Shown here piece after piece: positions 21,317 to 24,254 of a stretch of DNA of 24,254 nt. The stretch's first letter is position 1. Every line of letters begins with the position of its first letter. The stretch comes from Azolla pinnata (taxonomy: Eukaryota; Streptophyta; Polypodiopsida; Salviniales; Salviniaceae). The stretch spans positions 14,459 to 38,712 of the forward strand of contig JBBBWG010016334.1 of the NCBI GenBank assembly GCA_037176905.1, read 5' to 3'. The notes under the pieces were generated by a model. It searched no databases. It was not told the DNA's origin and worked only from the letters and a program-made list of their open reading frames with translations. A program made the translations under genes and the position numbers.

Positions 21317-24254
21317 TTAAAGCATTCCACGTGGTCCAGATCCTCCTGAGCTTTGGCCACTATAAATGAAAGCTTGAAGTAGGCTTTGGGCTGCTTGGGT
21401 CTGCTCTGGTGTTCCACGTATCTCTACAGTTCTATCACCTGAAATGGGATGAGGATCTAGGACTGTCAACTTGGCTCCTGATATCTGCAAGTATCCAACA
21501 CAATGTACAGCTATAATAAGTATCTGCAAGTATATTAGGAAATATTGCTCCTCAGGCAGAATTACAGGCTATGAAACCCTAAAAGTACAGAAATCTGGAA
21601 CAATAGATCATACATCATATGTTTCGCAAATCTTCATTTTAGAATAAACATTGATTGACCTTGATTGAGGAATCTTTAGAATTCTTCGGATGTATACATA
21701 ATGGTAAAGCTGAATGTATCCACGTTGAAGGACATCATAACATAAAACATTTATACAGTGAGAGCATCATCACACCTGCCGTATAGATGCCACATTACTG
21801 CTACCTTTACCAAGAACCGAGCTAACTGAAGCCCCAGGAATGATCATTTCGACAATTTTATTCGGTGGATTCCTACTTGGTGCATCACCAAAACTTCCAC
21901 TTCTTCAAGGAGAAACAAAAGATATAGATTCTTTAATATCGTAATTGAACACAATTTTCTCTAATGCATGGCATTGAAAAAGATCAGATAGCTTACTCTC
22001 CAAGGAGCCGAGAGCTGTATGGATTCATTTCCATATCAGGATATCCTCCATATCCACTGCCAGTACCCTGTTTAAAAGTAGAGCTTTCAATCAATAATTT
22101 ACAAAGAACCACAACCTATTGCAAGAATATTCATACAGAATTATTATTATCCCCAATTCCAGTAGTTTAACTTGTTTGAAGAAGTAAACAACATAGCAGT
22201 ATATCTATGATAATAGCTAAGCTGTGATGGTTCGCATGACTTCCAAAACCTTCACATATGACATAGACGGAAACTTTGAAACAGAAAAATTGTCACAATA
22301 AGACAGGAATTAAACTAGAGTCTGTAAACCTAGATGATCACAGGAATAGTCATCCTATTTAAGAGGATGAGATCTTACAGTAAGGACAAATTACAAAAAA
22401 AGAGAAAGAAAGCAAAACGTCCAAATAAATAATGTGTAAATAGACGTGAAGGCTATATCATATCAGAAGCCATTTAAAGCTTATAGCTTTCACTCATTTA
22501 TGATGGTTTTCTTCAGTTATCTATGGAGAATTTCAATAAGTTTTGGGATTATTTCTAGTGTACAGCAATTTAAAATAGCATACAGAGTTCCTAGTAGGTA
22601 CTATTACAGAAGATAAATTTTCACAGAAATGTGTTTGCGATAAAAAAAATCCCAAATCTTTGCCAGAAGATTGTAGTGAGTACGGCAAGCCAATGATGTT
22701 CAGTAAACTTTAGGATGCCATTATAAAATTGCATAGGACATTCTTTTGCAACCATCCAATTTACATTCTTTTTCCAAAAGATAGAAAAAAAAGGTAGCAG
22801 CTAGCAAATACCTGCAAAGAAGGCATAGGAGGAATACCAAAGTTGGATTCATATGGTACACCTTGAAAACCATATCCATTCAATGGGTACATATTACCTC
22901 CATGGTAACTCATGTCAGACCTATTCATAACACTTGAAGGAGGAGCAGCTGAGAAACCAACATCGTGCCTACTACCAAATGCGGGTGGAGGTCCACCAAA
23001 TCCGTCATTAATGCCCATCCCAACAAATGGTGGTGGTGGTGGTGGTGGTGGTGGTGGCAGCGGCGGCGGACCTAAACCACCGCCAGATTTCAAATAGTCA
23101 TCCAATTCCATGCCAAATGCATTGCATCTGAGCCTTGAAAGGACTTCCAAAAGAGCTTGTCTGGCCACATTTTCATCACCAACAATCTGCATAATAGAAG
23201 AAGTTATATCACCATCACATTCTAGAAGACTCGACAGTTTAAGCCCGACTTAGCTTCTCTAAATTTTAACCACGTTTGGCATGATATCCATCTTTGAATC
23301 CTCCAGAAGTATGACACGCCAAACAGTTTCAACTGTCATACCTGAACTAATTCATCACTGTCCTGAGCACATTTGGGCAATTCAACTTTTTGAAGCACCT
23401 TCAGACCTGCCGTTGTCTTCTTTCTCATCTCTGTAATAACACTGCCCCGCTTACCAAGCAAACAACCAATTTGCCTTGATGGCACCAGGAGCCTGCATGT
23501 CAATGGCTCTTCACTATCCCTCTCCCCACCTTCATTTGTCTTGATGAGTAATTTCAATACTGCCTCAATAACAGGCGAGTGGTCATTAAGTCTCTGCATA
23601 TTACAAGGAGAATGTCAATGCATCACCAATTCCGAAACGGTAACATTTTGATATTTAAGCCTTAAATTCCATCCAGTCCTTGTAGAAACCAAAATCTTCA
23701 AAAGTTACCCAGAGTTTCTAAAAGTGACCAACTACAACCGTGCAGTCTTAGCCATTGTAGGGGAGTATGGGGATTCTTAAGCCTTAAATTCCATTCAGGA
23801 CTTATGCAAACCAAATCTTCAAAAGATACCTACAGTTGCTAAATGTTACCAACAACCATTGCATGCAGTTTTAACTATTTGAATCTCAAGGGGTTTAGAA
23901 ACCACGGTTAGCTAGAAAAAGAATCAACTTAAAGGCCTTTTTGTATTTCCCCTCCCTCCATTTGCCATTATCGATTTTCCATACCTCTGTTGCAGATATA
24001 GAGATGACCCTCTCATCTGCATCAGGAACAGGATCCTCGACTTTGATGCGCGCACCTGTTATATCTCGCAAGTGTCGAATTGCATTTCCACCCTTCCCAA
24101 TCACCATTCCAATACGATCATTCCGGCATAAGATACGCATCAAAAAGTCTTCTTCTCTTCCTACATCATGCCTATCGATTGGAGTAAGCCCAGGAGGGGG
24201 ATATGGTGGGAGATTGTGTGAGGGCCATGAATCGACACCTCCGTAACCACCACC
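21317..24254 (-). CDS. KH-domain RNA-binding protein (HEN4/At4g18375-like), 5' end outside the window
   Basis: Exons in transcript order: 24254-23985, 23593-23342, 23186-22812, 22067-21997, 21899-21776, 21484-21317; introns are GT-AG, phases agree, 419 residues visible. KH proteins bind single-stranded RNA or DNA through a GxxG loop; plant relatives act in mRNA processing and flowering. Visible residues: Gly/Pro-rich linker (1-40); first KH (about 44-110, DFLMRILCRNDRIG, loop GKGG); second KH (about 122-210, LTCRLLVPSRQIGCLLGKRG); Gly/Pro-rich linker with a ten-proline run; last KH (about 335-405, KIVEMIIPGASVSSVLGKGS... to GTPEQTQAAQSLLQAFI). The last loop reads GKGS, not GKGG. The QTQAAQSLLQAF ending is typical of this plant KH family. 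Relatives carry up to five KH domains, so one or two probably lie beyond 24254. The exact subfamily is uncertain. Confidence 0.88.
22068..22811 (-). other. Intron of the KH gene (744 bp)
   Basis: AT-rich, with donor GTATTT and acceptor TTTAAACAG on the minus strand. No further exon is needed: the flanking exons join in phase 0 between PMPSLQ and GTGSGYGGYPDM. Nothing else recognisable. Confidence 0.65.
23031..23071. repeat. GGT/ACC microsatellite encoding the proline run
   Basis: About nine GGT units followed by GGCAGCGGCGGCGGA on the + strand. On the coding (minus) strand this gives LPPPPPPPPPPF in the linker before the last KH domain. Trinucleotide tracts like this usually vary in length between alleles. 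Confidence 0.8.
23650..23882. repeat. 122-bp tandem duplication in a KH gene intron
   Basis: Two diverged units begin near 23650 and 23772. TAAGCCTTAAATTCCAT occurs at 23656 and 23778, followed in both by AAACCAAA..TCTTCAAAAG, and later CCAAC and GCAGT words. They lie wholly in the intron between the two exons for the first visible KH domain and its continuation (23594-23984). The rest of the intron is unremarkable. Confidence 0.8.

Overview
The window is nuclear DNA from a flowering plant. The genes have many AT-rich introns with GT-AG borders, and the two recognisable proteins belong to plant-type families: a UBP12/UBP13-type deubiquitinase and a multi-KH RNA-binding protein. The first gene starts very GC-rich (about 1082-1320) and becomes AT-rich further in. 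That falling GC gradient is common in monocots, so a monocot is my best guess, held weakly. I see no bacterial, organellar or viral genes, no tRNA or rRNA genes, and no intact transposon.

Layout. Positions 1-1081 are the upstream region of the first gene. It holds a G-rich minisatellite with a period near 28 bp (about 566-860), a TTAGGG telomere-type array (899-950), a TATA-like box near 1001 and a telo-box in the leader. Gene 1 (+, 1082-3096) encodes a protein I do not recognise. It has a helical N-terminus, a long polar middle, and, if exon 1 is joined to a downstream exon at 2997, a C-terminal membrane anchor. A gene-poor stretch (3097-5886) with simple repeats leads to gene 2.

Gene 2 (+, 5887-18416) is the main content: a complete 32-exon gene for a USP7-like deubiquitinase of 1117 residues. 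All exon phases match and the length agrees with the family. It has an N-terminal MATH domain, a USP catalytic domain with Cys and His boxes intact, and a long C-terminal ubiquitin-like region. One intron is of the GC-AG class. The large second intron contains a 118-bp tandem duplication and ends in a TAGTAG tandem acceptor.

After 2.9 kb of non-coding DNA, gene 3 (-, 21317 to beyond 24254) runs convergently. It encodes the C-terminal 419 residues of a protein with three visible KH domains and a proline run; its 5' end lies outside the window.

The three genes have no evident shared pathway; this looks like ordinary plant gene neighbourhood. I did not find a clearly new biological system. The points most worth checking are the choice between soluble and membrane-anchored forms of gene 1, the tandem splice acceptors and short upstream ORFs of gene 2, and the altered GxxG loop in the last KH domain of gene 3. 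Exon borders come from reading splice sites and remembered family sequences, not from transcripts or searches.
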